Positions 31,987 through 42,067 of a DNA stretch of 64,000 bases are shown here, piece by piece (positions within the stretch are counted from its first letter, which is position 1; the number at the start of each line of letters is the position of its first letter). Source of the DNA: Bacillota bacterium (GTDB lineage: Bacteria; Bacillota; Clostridia; Lachnospirales; Lachnospiraceae). Made by a program: the position numbers and the translations under genes. The stretch is from positions 147,649 to 211,648 of the forward strand of contig JAFAFU010000067.1 in NCBI GenBank assembly GCA_023423335.1. Direction: 5' to 3'. The notes under the pieces are model-generated. The model had not been told where the DNA came from. It saw nothing but the letters and a program-made list of their open reading frames with translations, and searched no databases.

Positions 31987-33837
31987 TCAGGCATAATACT
32001 GTGCCTGTGCAGTCCAAAGCTGATAATATATGTTTACGGCGTCCTTTAATAATTCTTCATGACTTCCATTCTGTACAATCTTACCATCGTCAAAAACCAC
32101 AATATGATCGCAGAAGCGGCAGGAGGACATCCTGTGGGAGATATAGATTGCGGTCTTATCTCTTACCAGCTCATCAAAACGTTTATATATATCATATTCT
32201 GAAACCGGGTCCAAGGCAGAGGTCGGCTCATCCAGAATAACGAAGGGTGAATTCTTATAAAGCGCCCTGGCAATTGCTATCTTTTGAGCTTCCCCTCCGG
32301 AAATTTCAATGCCGTTTTCCCTCATCTGATAGATATTGGTATCAATACCGTCAGGCATGCTTTTCAGTCTTTCACCAAATCCGGCTTTTACTAAACTGTC
32401 TTCTATTCTTTCTTTGTCATAGTCCAGCGAAGCAGCCACATTTTCTGCCAGCGAGAAGGAAAACAGCTGAAAATCCTGAAATACAATAGAAAACAACCTC
32501 ATATATTCACTGTAATCATACTGTTTGATATTAATACCATTCAGTAAAATCTCACCTTCCGTAGGCTCATACAGACGGCACAAAAGTTTAATGAAGGTTG
32601 TCTTGCCTGCTCCGTTCTTTCCTACCACCGCCATCTTCTGTCCAATCCGAAGTTTTATATTCACATGGGAAAGCACCATTTCTTTGCTGTTAGGATAATG
32701 AAATGATACCTCCTTAAACTCTATTTCATATTTGTTATCATCACTTTTTTCGACCGGAAGGGTTCCTTTGTGTTTTTGATTTTCAATCTCCATAAAGTCA
32801 CTGAAATACGCCAGATACCGGCTTCTTATTCCAATGTCAACATAGATATCAAGTAAACCGCCCAATCCGTTGCTTAACTCTCGAAAGGCACTGATATATT
32901 TTAATACACTTCCGATGGAGATCAGATCCATTATGGTTTTTAATCCAACATAGATATAGCTTGCCCCCTCAAATACAACCCCAATCAGATTTCCGATAAT
33001 ACTGGCTTTATTATAACTGTTCGTCATCCTGTTAGAGACAGTCTCCATCCGCTTGTGGTCCTGATGTATTTCATCCATGATCATATCATCCATTCGATAT
33101 AAACGGATATCTTTTCCTAAGGAATAATTCCATACAAAATTGTAAAAATAACCGAAGCGGCGATTCGACTCAACGTTATCTTCAAAGCTTTTTTGTTCCT
33201 GTTTTCCGGTCCATCGGTTCAGATGAGAGGCTGCCAGTAAGGTCAATCCCATAATAATCAGTACGGAAAAGCCGCTGTACCATGCATTCATAAATTTGGC
33301 AAGGCCACTGAGTTTACTGCCCTCTACCGGAAGGAATAACCCGATGAGAAGAGCGACGGAATAAAATATTTTGCATATTCTCTCAACCAATCTTCCAAGC
33401 AGCTCGCAGAAGGTACCGATATCCCCATGGCTGTTCATACCTGCTTCCGCCTTGTGTATCAGCTCCAGGGTTCCTTTTTTCTCAAGAAGCTCATAATCCA
33501 AAGCTAGTGCTTTCTCACATATCATTTGACCGGTGCGTTCCGTGATAATCCTTCGATAAACACCTGTTACAAATTCTAATCCCCATCTGCTGAGCGTCAA
33601 GATAAAATTGCATCCGATCAGAATATAAACATAGTGCATGATATCGGACACGGTATCCTTATGTACAATCATATCCAGGATAATACTTCCCAGATATATA
33701 TTAACGAAGGGTTGTCCGGCAGCGATTAACTTTGTTATTAATAGGATCGGCAAATAATCCGGCCTTAATTTTTTTAACAACCCGACTACTTTGAATATCG
33801 TACCTATCGTATCCTGTTTATCTTTCTTATGCCTCAT
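31987..33837 (-). CDS. ABC exporter half-transporter, second subunit
   Basis: The protein has 616 residues. An N-terminal membrane domain with about six helices is followed by an ATPase domain: Walker A VGKNGAGKTT, signature ISGGEAQK, Walker B FVILDEPTSALDP and the H-loop ISHRMSS. It overlaps the upstream ABC gene by 11 nt, so both halves are made together and likely heterodimerise. Substrate unknown; the variant signature (ISGG rather than LSGGQ) is of interest. Confidence 0.9.
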   Translation of the reverse strand: MRHKKDKQDTIGTIFKVVGLLKKLRPDYLPILLITKLIAAGQPFVNIYLGSIILDMIVHKDTVSDIMHYVYILIGCNFILTLSRWGLEFVTGVYRRIITERTGQMICEKALALDYELLEKKGTLELIHKAEAGMNSHGDIGTFCELLGRLVERICKIFYSVALLIGLFLPVEGSKLSGLAKFMNAWYSGFSVLIIMGLTLLAASHLNRWTGKQEQKSFEDNVESNRRFGYFYNFVWNYSLGKDIRLYRMDDMIMDEIHQDHKRMETVSNRMTNSYNKASIIGNLIGVVFEGASYIYVGLKTIMDLISIGSVLKYISAFRELSNGLGGLLDIYVDIGIRSRYLAYFSDFMEIENQKHKGTLPVEKSDDNKYEIEFKEVSFHYPNSKEMVLSHVNIKLRIGQKMAVVGKNGAGKTTFIKLLCRLYEPTEGEILLNGINIKQYDYSEYMRLFSIVFQDFQLFSFSLAENVAASLDYDKERIEDSLVKAGFGERLKSMPDGIDTNIYQMRENGIEISGGEAQKIAIARALYKNSPFVILDEPTSALDPVSEYDIYKRFDELVRDKTAIYISHRMSSCRFCDHIVVFDDGKIVQNGSHEELLKDAVNIYYQLWTAQAQYYA

Positions 33838-35659
33838 TTACCGCTACCGCCTTTTCCTGATAGTAATGACTTTGGATATCAAAAATCTCTTTATATTTTC
33901 CGCGCATCCCGATTAACTGCTCATGGGAGCCTTCTTCTGCGACTGAGCCCTGTTCTAAGAAAATGATTCGATCACAGAATTTTGTGCTGGAAAGCCGATG
34001 TGATATAAAAAGAGAGGTTTTATCTCTCGTCAATTCGTTATATTCCTGATACATTTTACTTTCGGCAATCGGATCAAGCGCGGCAGTCGGTTCATCAAGT
34101 ATTAAAATAGGACCATTCTTGTAAATTGCCCTTGCGAGCAGCAGCCTTTGCGTCTCACCGCCGGATAACTGAATGCCCTTATCATTTAATGTCTGTGTGA
34201 TATAAGTCTGCTCTCTGTTCTCCAGACTTTCTATCTTTTCCCACAAACCGGCCATTTTCAGGCTTTCCGACACTCTTTCACGATTGATGTCTTCTGCTAT
34301 ACAGCCCGCAATATTCATCTCGATGGTAAATGCCAAAGGGTTTACATCCTGGAATAAGACACTGATCAGTGACTGATACTCCGGTAGATTTATCTTGGTA
34401 ATATCTTTATCATTCACTAATATCCTGCCGTCTGTTGGCCAATATAAGCCACATAATAGCTTTACAAGAGTAGTTTTACCGGCTCCGTTATTTCCGACAA
34501 GAGCTATTTTTTCACCGGGTTTTATAATCAGATTCACATGGGATAACGTGTCTTTATCCGATCCGGCATATCGGAAGGAAACATCCCGGAATTCTATTTT
34601 TAGAGGCTTGCTTGATCTTGGTGCTTCTTCACCGCCCTGATGCATAAATACATCCTTCGTATCCATTACTGCCAGATACTCATCAAATTCATGGCTCGAT
34701 TTCCGTAAGGTGTTCAGGGAAAGCGAAAAACCGTAGATCCAATCCGAGAAGCCGGTAATCAAACCCAAATATAAGGTGAAGGTTGCCGGTGATATTTCGC
34801 CGGATACTGCCTTTGTTACCAGGATAAAATACGCCAGAAGATTTCTTGGCACCTCGCAAATCTGATCCGATATGGTAGGCCAATACCACCGAAAACCGGT
34901 TTTACGCTGATATTTTCCTGCATCCTTAACCAGTTTTTCATATACCTTATGAAACCATCCTTCCATCTGATAAACCCTTACATCCTTACCCGCCTTCAAA
35001 TCCAGACCGCTCTGGCTAAGATAACGCTTTTTCCGGTAAATCTCCGTATTCTCCTCCCTGTGTTTATCGGAATACCTCAAGGCGTGATTTCGGAACAGAA
35101 AATCCAGAACAAACATTACAATCATTGTGAAAAGAATACGAATATCCAGAAAAAGTATCGCTGTTCCATAGGAGGTTAATCCAATGGATAGAATTAAGAA
35201 TTCAACCGTTTCATTCATTAACCGTTCGGCACCGATCCAGTTATTATTTATTGCATTGGCTCCCTTTTCAATTGCCTTCTGTCTTTCCTGCGGTTCCACA
35301 TTTGCATAATCGGTAGTCAGGTTCTTTTTCACATAACGATAAAAAAAGTAACCCAGCCTGGTATAGGTCCGTTTATTTGAAATACGGGAGCCCATAATAC
35401 TTCCGCAGGCGTTGACTCCGGAAGCAAGCAGTATCACTCCGGCCATGGCCGGCAGGAATTTACCGATATGGCCTTTTGTTATGTACGCAATCGCAATGGT
35501 TGGTATCAATGTGGCAAGGAAAGGTCCGGACACCTTACAGATCATATAGATCGGTATCTGCCATTTAACAGTTCTGTATCGCTCAAACATAGCTTTCATT
35601 ACGAATATAACATTTCTGATCGCTATCGTATTACTGCTATCATTCTTTTTCATCTTCAT
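33827..35659 (-). CDS. ABC exporter half-transporter, first subunit
   Basis: The protein has 610 residues. Six predicted membrane helices precede an ATPase domain with VGNNGAGKTTLVKLL, signature LSGGETQR, Walker B ILILDEPTAALDP and H-loop ISHRLSS. It is the first gene of a two-gene operon with 31987-33837. Such heterodimeric exporters move peptides, lipids or drugs; no biosynthetic genes nearby indicate which. Confidence 0.9.
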   Translation of the reverse strand: MKMKKNDSSNTIAIRNVIFVMKAMFERYRTVKWQIPIYMICKVSGPFLATLIPTIAIAYITKGHIGKFLPAMAGVILLASGVNACGSIMGSRISNKRTYTRLGYFFYRYVKKNLTTDYANVEPQERQKAIEKGANAINNNWIGAERLMNETVEFLILSIGLTSYGTAILFLDIRILFTMIVMFVLDFLFRNHALRYSDKHREENTEIYRKKRYLSQSGLDLKAGKDVRVYQMEGWFHKVYEKLVKDAGKYQRKTGFRWYWPTISDQICEVPRNLLAYFILVTKAVSGEISPATFTLYLGLITGFSDWIYGFSLSLNTLRKSSHEFDEYLAVMDTKDVFMHQGGEEAPRSSKPLKIEFRDVSFRYAGSDKDTLSHVNLIIKPGEKIALVGNNGAGKTTLVKLLCGLYWPTDGRILVNDKDITKINLPEYQSLISVLFQDVNPLAFTIEMNIAGCIAEDINRERVSESLKMAGLWEKIESLENREQTYITQTLNDKGIQLSGGETQRLLLARAIYKNGPILILDEPTAALDPIAESKMYQEYNELTRDKTSLFISHRLSSTKFCDRIIFLEQGSVAEEGSHEQLIGMRGKYKEIFDIQSHYYQEKAVAVNEA

Positions 35660-35918
35660 CCTCTTTTCCTTTCCCTCCCAATCATATAAACAGCCGGATA
35701 ACTATATAATACGATCAAAATCTTTTATTTAATAAGATTATCTCCAACGTTCCGGCACAGGGCAGACACTCAATGCTGATATCTTAACATAAAACGAGAA
35801 ATTATACCATCCTTTTCCATTAGGCAGTCTTCTTTTTCAATTTAATTTATGATCTTTATGTTAAAATTTATTTCCTAAATGTTTATACCATATTTTTATC
35901 TCTAAATAATTTAAAAAG

Positions 35919-35950
35919 TGGTAAAAGCTTATTCCGAAGCCTTTACCACT
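35919..35950 (-). terminator. Hairpin in the 35660-36053 intergenic region
   Basis: GTGGTAAAAGC / GCCTTTACCAC is an 11-bp imperfect stem. The 394-nt gap otherwise holds only AT-rich sequence and no gene. It could terminate the DUF1543-like gene on the minus strand, since TTTTTAAATTATTT follows. Confidence 0.55.
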
Positions 35951-36053
35951 CATTATTTCATACTTAAATAAATCTATCCTATACCACATCTATAGCAGTT
36001 ATATGAAAATATACACTGTTTTTATATCTTTACTGCTGCATACAAGGGTTTTC

Positions 36054-36566
36054 CTACTCCTGATGGTCCAGTCTCCTGTAGCCAAACCAATCCGGAGCAG
36101 GGTCGAAATATTCATGGCTCATGCTTAGGTCAATATAGTATTTCATTCCATCCGAACTCAGCATAACAGTCTCTACCGGGATAACACTATCCACATGATT
36201 CTCAATATCAGCCGCCTTAGCCTCTTTCAAGGCTCTTTCCCTGACTTCCTGCAGGGATTCTCCTGCATACAATCCTATATCATGCAACTCCTGAGTACAC
36301 TCTTTCTTATAACCGCCGAAATGGACAAAAAATAATTGCCTGCTGTGATCCGGCTTCTTCTCAGTGAGCGAAACCTTAAAGCCGTCTGCTCCTGTAATTG
36401 CCTTATAGCTATCCATGTGAAGCTTTTCATCCAAGCCATACCAAATGCTTTTCAGTAACTCTACCGTTTCATCGATATGATCTGCAACCACAAATTGGAC
36501 ATCATGCACTTCTATATTGCAGCCTTTGACCTTTCCGCCTAAAGTGACCATATATAAGTTTTTCAT
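36054..36566 (-). CDS. DUF1543-like protein
   Basis: The protein has 170 residues from ATG 36566 (AGGAG 9 nt upstream). The repeated pattern YMVTLGGKVKGCNIEVHDVQFVVA and LFFVHFGGYKKECTQELHDIGLYAG indicates two related halves. It resembles the DUF1543 family, whose function is unknown. Soluble; single gene. Confidence 0.6.
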   Translation of the reverse strand: MKNLYMVTLGGKVKGCNIEVHDVQFVVADHIDETVELLKSIWYGLDEKLHMDSYKAITGADGFKVSLTEKKPDHSRQLFFVHFGGYKKECTQELHDIGLYAGESLQEVRERALKEAKAADIENHVDSVIPVETVMLSSDGMKYYIDLSMSHEYFDPAPDWFGYRRLDHQE

Positions 36567-36754
36567 AATCAAATACTCCTTTATAATATAATTGCATTGC
36601 TTTTTTATCCGATTGAATTCGGCTTTATTTCATATGGGGTATAATAACATGATCTGCAAAAATTAACAAGTATCAAGCCCGCAGAAAGCCGCCGTAAGGA
36701 TGCGGTTATAATCGGATCGATTCATACTTTACGTTCGGATAACAATCCTCTATT

Positions 36755-38707
36755 TCATGGCATGTATTTATGGTTTTTAAAATAATCACTATAGAATATT
36801 TTATCCGTGATTGCTAATTTATTAAGGTGGGCAAGCGCTCTTAGCTCAAAGTCGGCTATTGTTTCCTTCGATGCACCCGGGGCTTTGTATCTCAGGTCAT
36901 TTAATGAATAGCCGATAACCTTATCATTGATGAAAATATTATAGGCTCTGGAATAGATTATACTTTCCTTATCCCGATTAAATATCGTCGAGCCAAGATA
37001 AAGGTTATCCCAGGCCGGTATTCCCAGCAGGTCACAGATTGTCGGAACTACATCTGAAGTAGTCGTGAACTTGGATATTTCCTTTCGATCACCGGAAAGC
37101 TCCAACGCTGCGGCAAGCTTTCTGTCATAGATCATCATGGGAACGCGGTAAAGCTCCGGATTGAACCTGGTATCAATTCCCTTAGCATAATTACTGAGCC
37201 CATTATAATATGTATTATGATCGGCAACCATCACGATGGTTGTCGTATCCAGCAAGCCCTTCTTTTCCAAGTCCTCGAACATTATTCCTACCGCTTTATC
37301 CAGGTCGGCAACTGCGGCCGCATAGGTCCGCAGGTAATTCGTATATTTGTCGCCCTGCGGGAAAACACTTAGCTGGTCAAAGCTGTCATAATAACCACTG
37401 AGATTTTCTCTTTTATTATAAAACCCATGGGAGGAAAATGTAATCCAGTAGGTAAAGAAACGTTGATCCACGGGAAACATCTCATCCTTCATTGCCTCCA
37501 TGGTCAGGGAATCCAGTGTTCTCTCCCGTTCATCCGAATCCCAGGTATTCACAACCCCGTATTCCTTCATTGCATTGACATCTACCAGCTCTTGAAAGCC
37601 AAGACTTTTATGGATAACGCTCCTATTATAGAAGGAACCGGTATTCTGATGATATGACCGGATGATTACTTCGTTCTGCCCTTCCAGGGCCGCTTCCTGT
37701 CGAAACAGATTCGGCAGGGAATATGGATAAGCGTTCTCGGCAAAATCATTATGAACATATTTACCAGTCGGGTTACTGCCGACAAGTGTTAATGCCTCAG
37801 CGGTATCCGTCTTTTCCCTGGAATAAAAATTATCGCATATGACCCCTTCCTCCATCAGTCTGCTTAAGTTCGGATAAATCCTGGCAGTAAGCTCCCTGGG
37901 GTATCTCTGCAGCGGATACCATTCGAAGGACTCTGCCAATATCATGATAAGATTATTGCCCCGGCTGATTCCATTATGCTTCGAGGTATCCGCTCTTTTT
38001 GCATATATGGCGGAAGCTAAATGGTTCACATCGAATAGATCAACAAGATTTGTCCTGTCACCATGAAGCATTTCATAGACAAAGTTGCTTGTGATTCCTA
38101 ATTTTTGATAACTGTTTTCCGATTTATAGAGCAATGCCTCATAATCTGATGCTGATCTTGATAGATCATCAGAAATCGGGTCCAAGAATAAGCTTATCAC
38201 CAGGAGCATATTGAGGACCAGCATAACCCGTCTGTTTCTCTTATTGTAATTGATCGTCAGATGTCCGGTATTACGGCATTTTCGTATATAGAATATCAAA
38301 AAAGTAAAATATAAAATGCTTGTACCGGCACATAGAATAAGCAGACCGGGTGACAGATATAATTGCTCGATGGTGGCATAGGCATCATTCCTCTGCTGCA
38401 GCATGCTTTTCTCAAAAACAGTACCATTTGAGAGGAACAAATAGTTAAACCCAAGTATCAAAAAGCATTGTACAAACAAGAAGAAAAACGAATAGATAGC
38501 CTTCAGCCTTTTACTTTTTAACCAGATGAGTGTAAAAACGATAGAAAACCAAAGCAGTAATGGATATAACGGATGGATAACATAAGAACAACAGTCAAAG
38601 AAAACAAGCGATACCAATTCCAATGAGATTGATAGCACACCGTAAACCACTGCTACGATATTGGCCGACATAAAATCAAAAAATTTTTTAATCATAACTC
38701 TTTTCAT
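36755..38707 (-). CDS. LtaS-like phosphoglycerol transferase
   Basis: The protein has about 650 residues. Five N-terminal membrane helices precede an extracellular alkaline-phosphatase/sulfatase-fold domain: NNLIMILAESFEWYP, then DNFYSREKTDTAEAL containing the likely nucleophilic Thr, and TIVMVADHNTYYNG with the metal-binding Asp-His. This is the architecture of lipoteichoic acid synthases. Start uncertain (ATG 38707 or TTG 38716). Confidence 0.82.
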   Translation of the reverse strand: MKRVMIKKFFDFMSANIVAVVYGVLSISLELVSLVFFDCCSYVIHPLYPLLLWFSIVFTLIWLKSKRLKAIYSFFFLFVQCFLILGFNYLFLSNGTVFEKSMLQQRNDAYATIEQLYLSPGLLILCAGTSILYFTFLIFYIRKCRNTGHLTINYNKRNRRVMLVLNMLLVISLFLDPISDDLSRSASDYEALLYKSENSYQKLGITSNFVYEMLHGDRTNLVDLFDVNHLASAIYAKRADTSKHNGISRGNNLIMILAESFEWYPLQRYPRELTARIYPNLSRLMEEGVICDNFYSREKTDTAEALTLVGSNPTGKYVHNDFAENAYPYSLPNLFRQEAALEGQNEVIIRSYHQNTGSFYNRSVIHKSLGFQELVDVNAMKEYGVVNTWDSDERERTLDSLTMEAMKDEMFPVDQRFFTYWITFSSHGFYNKRENLSGYYDSFDQLSVFPQGDKYTNYLRTYAAAVADLDKAVGIMFEDLEKKGLLDTTTIVMVADHNTYYNGLSNYAKGIDTRFNPELYRVPMMIYDRKLAAALELSGDRKEISKFTTTSDVVPTICDLLGIPAWDNLYLGSTIFNRDKESIIYSRAYNIFINDKVIGYSLNDLRYKAPGASKETIADFELRALAHLNKLAITDKIFYSDYFKNHKYMP

Positions 38708-38717
38708 ACGATTCAAA

Positions 38718-38745
38718 CATACCTGCCTTTTGTATTAGTTTGTGC
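38718..38745. repeat. Dispersed 28-nt intergenic repeat, copy 1
   Basis: CATACCTGCCTTTTGTATTA followed by GTTTGTGC matches 46792-46819 with three mismatches. Both copies lie between genes. The surrounding 38746-39040 has no gene and contains the sortase promoter region. Confidence 0.6.
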
Positions 38746-39040
38746 CGGGGCATGCGTACATGCTTTGATGATGCAGGCACCATAAGCTAAAGATGATTAT
38801 AATCAACGCCCATTATAAATACAATGGAGTTAAATTAAGGTTAGATTAGAAATAATTAAATGTTCTCTTCTAAGTTCTTACCATAATTTGCCACTATAAT
38901 AACATATCAGAACATATGTTTCAATCGAACAAAAACTTACTTTTTCGTAATTTTTATTGTAATTTCTGTCCCTGTACTTTACCGCTTATTTTAAAAGAGG
39001 TATAATGTACTTGCCCATCATATCATAAAGGAGTAGTTGT

Positions 39041-40501
39041 ATGTCTGACGATAAATTGATACCTGATCATGACAATGAAAGCGACATAAATCAAATGCCG
39101 GATACAGAAGAAACAAAGGAAAGCGCAGAAATTACCACGGACGAATTACATAAGATTACATGCAGCACCGAGAACAATAAAAGCACGAATGAGCCTTTCG
39201 TTCAAATATGGACTGAAGAAGATGTTACCGATGAAGATAAAGCTTCCGTTAAAGATAAAATTCCTAATGAAGATAAAACTTCTGATGAAGATAAAGCCCT
39301 CGATGAAGAAAAAGCTCCCGATGAAGATAAAGCTCCTGATGAAAATGCAACTGCCGATGAAAACCGGGAACCGGTTACAACGGGAGGAACCGCATCCTCT
39401 GTAACAGAGAAGGATAGGAAATTCAAATTCACCCGAAATAATATAATATGCATCCTGCGGCTTCTATGTGTCGTTGGATTTATCGTCTTTACCGCTTTAT
39501 TCATCAATGAGGCTGTAATACAGCCCTACCGGTCCAAGAAGGATATTGATTACACCAGGGATTTATATCATAGTCCGGAGGAGGATGTTGCCATAGCTTC
39601 CTCTCCCACACCGGCAGCATCTCCTACCCCTGTTCCTGATGCTGTAGTCGTAACACCAACCCCTACCCCTGTTATAACTCAGGCGCCTACCCCTACCCCC
39701 GATCCGAACAGGGATGAACAGGGACGGCTGCTTCAATTTAAGGAGCTATTAGCTGAGAATCAGGATGTGAAGGGTTGGATATCGATACCTGATACGAATA
39801 TCGATTACGTAGTAATGCAGTCCGGCAGGGAGGACCCGGAGTTCTATCTTAATAAGGGGTTTGATAAGGAATACAGTAAAGCCGGTACCTTATTTCTGGA
39901 TATAAGGTCTTCTGTGGAAGAAGATACACAAAGCCTGTTGATTCATGGTCATAATATGGTAACCACGAAAGAGAAAATGTTCCGCAGCATCCTGAAATAT
40001 AAGGAAGGTATCAAATTCTATAAAAATCACCCATTAATTCAATTTGATACGATCTATCATACCGGGACCTGGAAGGTATTTGCCGTATTTATAACCCCTC
40101 CGGACCCCGAGCGGGATTATTTCTTTGAATACCGGACTTCTACTTTCGCAGATGCGTCCGATTTCCTAAACTTTGTATATCAGATCCGCATCCGTTCTCT
40201 CATAAATGTAGATGCTGTTGATATCAACGAGAATGACCGGCTGCTGATGCTCTCCACCTGTTCTTATGAAGCCAATGACAGAAATTACCGTACCGTATTG
40301 GTTGCCCGTAAGGTCAGGGACGGGGAATCTACTGAGGTTAATGTGGACCGGGCTGCCATGAATAAGAATCCGCTCTATGCCCGGGATTATTATGACGAAA
40401 ATGGCGGAAAAGCCCCCGTATTACCCGCTACCTTTGAGGAAGCTCTGGCGGACGGTAAAATCAACTGGTATACACCGTCAAAGGAACTCATAACTGAATA
40501 A
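39041..40501 (+). CDS. Class B sortase with repetitive N-terminal extension
   Basis: The protein has 486 residues. A long acidic cytoplasmic region (1-130) contains degenerate DEDKA repeats; then one membrane helix (about 135-157, IICILRLLCVVGFIVFTALFI), a Pro-Thr linker (PTPTPVITQAPTPTP) and the sortase domain. Catalytic residues visible are His in LLIHGHN, Cys in LMLSTCSYE and Arg in NYRTVLVAR. Sortases attach proteins to the wall or pili. No substrate with a sorting signal is encoded nearby. The ribosome site is AAGGAG. Confidence 0.9.
   Translation: MSDDKLIPDHDNESDINQMPDTEETKESAEITTDELHKITCSTENNKSTNEPFVQIWTEEDVTDEDKASVKDKIPNEDKTSDEDKALDEEKAPDEDKAPDENATADENREPVTTGGTASSVTEKDRKFKFTRNNIICILRLLCVVGFIVFTALFINEAVIQPYRSKKDIDYTRDLYHSPEEDVAIASSPTPAASPTPVPDAVVVTPTPTPVITQAPTPTPDPNRDEQGRLLQFKELLAENQDVKGWISIPDTNIDYVVMQSGREDPEFYLNKGFDKEYSKAGTLFLDIRSSVEEDTQSLLIHGHNMVTTKEKMFRSILKYKEGIKFYKNHPLIQFDTIYHTGTWKVFAVFITPPDPERDYFFEYRTSTFADASDFLNFVYQIRIRSLINVDAVDINENDRLLMLSTCSYEANDRNYRTVLVARKVRDGESTEVNVDRAAMNKNPLYARDYYDENGGKAPVLPATFEEALADGKINWYTPSKELITE
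39228..39364 (+). repeat. Degenerate 18-nt coding repeats in the sortase gene
   Basis: About seven units of GATGAAGATAAAGCTYCY encode DEDKAP-like hexapeptides. Such tracts can change length by slippage. Confidence 0.75.
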
Positions 40502-40514
40502 ATGATTGTAATAG

Positions 40515-40550
40515 AGGGGCTGTATTTCACAATAATAGCCCCTTTCTTAT
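40515..40550 (+). terminator. Terminator after the sortase gene
   Basis: AGGGGCT (40515-40521) pairs with AGCCCCT (40537-40543), followed by TTCTTATT. Confidence 0.65.
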
Positions 40551-40645
40551 TGAGGCAAATACCCATATATTAATTAATTGCACTCATACATATATTAAAT
40601 TACTCTTATACATATAATATACCAATTACAGATTCGAGGCTGACA

Positions 40646-41938
40646 ATGGATATATATGTAGTCCAACCAGGCGATACCATTCGTTCGATTGCCGCCAGAT
40701 TCGGAGTATCTGCTGACTTTTTAATCAGATACAATGAGCTGGAGCATCCGAATTCATTAGTCCCGGGAGAAACCATAGTGATTGTATACCCCAGGCAGAC
40801 CTATACGGTTCAGGATGGGGATTCCTTACTCAGTATCGCAAATGCTCATGGGATATCTGTTATGCAGTTATTGAGAAATAACCCGTTTTTATCGGATAGA
40901 AGATATATTTTCCCGGGAGAATCATTAATCATCAGTTACAACACTAAAAGGAGCCTGTCAACCATAGGCTTTGCTTATCCCTATATCAATAGAAACACTT
41001 TAAGAAGGACCTTGCCCAGTCTTACTTATATTTCGGTATTTAATTATCAATCCATCGGTAACGGAGATTTGATTTCTTATTTTGATGACACTGAAATCAT
41101 TCGAATATCCAAGGAATACGGAACAATTCCGCTGATGCTCATTACCACTTTAACCGCCCGCGGGGTACCAAATGTTGATGCCGCATATTCCCTGTTATTA
41201 AATGCCGATCTGCAGGAACAGCTGATTACGAATATTATTGACATGATTAGGGCAAAAGGCTACGTAGGGATAAACATTGTTTTCAATTACCTGACTGAGT
41301 CCACCCAACGGCTATATGATGATTTTGCTGTCAGAATAGCAAGCCGCCTAAGAAGTGAAGGCTATCTTTTCTTTGTAACGATTAACCCCCATATCGAAAA
41401 CGAAAATAGCGAAATTACCTTTGATCAGGCTGATTATTCGATTATTGATCAGTCTTCGGATTTTATCTTGTTTCTGCAATTTATATGGGGCAACAATACT
41501 AACCCTCCCGCACCGGTCAGCTCCATATCTGATCTTAGAGCATTGATCACTTTTGCCGTTACCACGGCACAACCGGAAAAGCTGTTTCTGGGAAAGCCGA
41601 TCATAAGCTACGATTGGGCATTACCCTATGTACCGGACAGAACCATCGCCTATTCTCTTACTCTGAACAGTGCCTTAAATCTGGCCTCGGAAGTAGGTGC
41701 TGTCATACAATTTGACGAGCCCTCACAGACACCCTATTTTACGTATGAACAATATTTGATCGGTACACCCATCCAGCATATCGTGTGGTCCATCGATGCA
41801 AGAAGCATCAACGCCATGGCATTATTAATTGATGAATATAACTTAAAAGGCCCTGGTATATGGAATGTAATGATATATTATCCCCAACTGTGGCTGGTAC
41901 TTAATTCCCAATATGACATAGAAAAGATAGAATTATAG
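40646..41938 (+). CDS. LysM/GH18 protein, catalytically degenerate
   Basis: The protein has 430 residues. Two LysM domains (IYVVQPGDTIRSIAARFGVS, about 1-48; TYTVQDGDSLLSIANAHGIS, about 50-98) precede a GH18 domain like the spore cortex lytic enzymes YaaH/SleL. There is no signal peptide, as in those spore-coat proteins. The family catalytic motif (usually NIDFEYL-like) reads NIVFNYL here, so both acidic residues are replaced. Peptidoglycan binding should persist, but hydrolysis is doubtful. It follows the sortase gene as a separate unit. Confidence 0.85.
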   Translation: MDIYVVQPGDTIRSIAARFGVSADFLIRYNELEHPNSLVPGETIVIVYPRQTYTVQDGDSLLSIANAHGISVMQLLRNNPFLSDRRYIFPGESLIISYNTKRSLSTIGFAYPYINRNTLRRTLPSLTYISVFNYQSIGNGDLISYFDDTEIIRISKEYGTIPLMLITTLTARGVPNVDAAYSLLLNADLQEQLITNIIDMIRAKGYVGINIVFNYLTESTQRLYDDFAVRIASRLRSEGYLFFVTINPHIENENSEITFDQADYSIIDQSSDFILFLQFIWGNNTNPPAPVSSISDLRALITFAVTTAQPEKLFLGKPIISYDWALPYVPDRTIAYSLTLNSALNLASEVGAVIQFDEPSQTPYFTYEQYLIGTPIQHIVWSIDARSINAMALLIDEYNLKGPGIWNVMIYYPQLWLVLNSQYDIEKIEL

Positions 41939-42067
41939 AGACAATGAAAAATCCGGACTTGCCGGACTATACTTTTGACTTTTTCAGATGATTGATGTAT
42001 TGTAATAATATTAACTATCTATAAAGGTATTAACCATGCCTATTGCCGCAGATAAAGGAGTATTGAT

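Noticed and set aside
36755..38707. LtaS-like gene as a sulfatase
   Set aside because: The five N-terminal membrane helices and the Thr-containing active-site segment favour the phosphoglycerol transferase group over Cys/Ser-type sulfatases.
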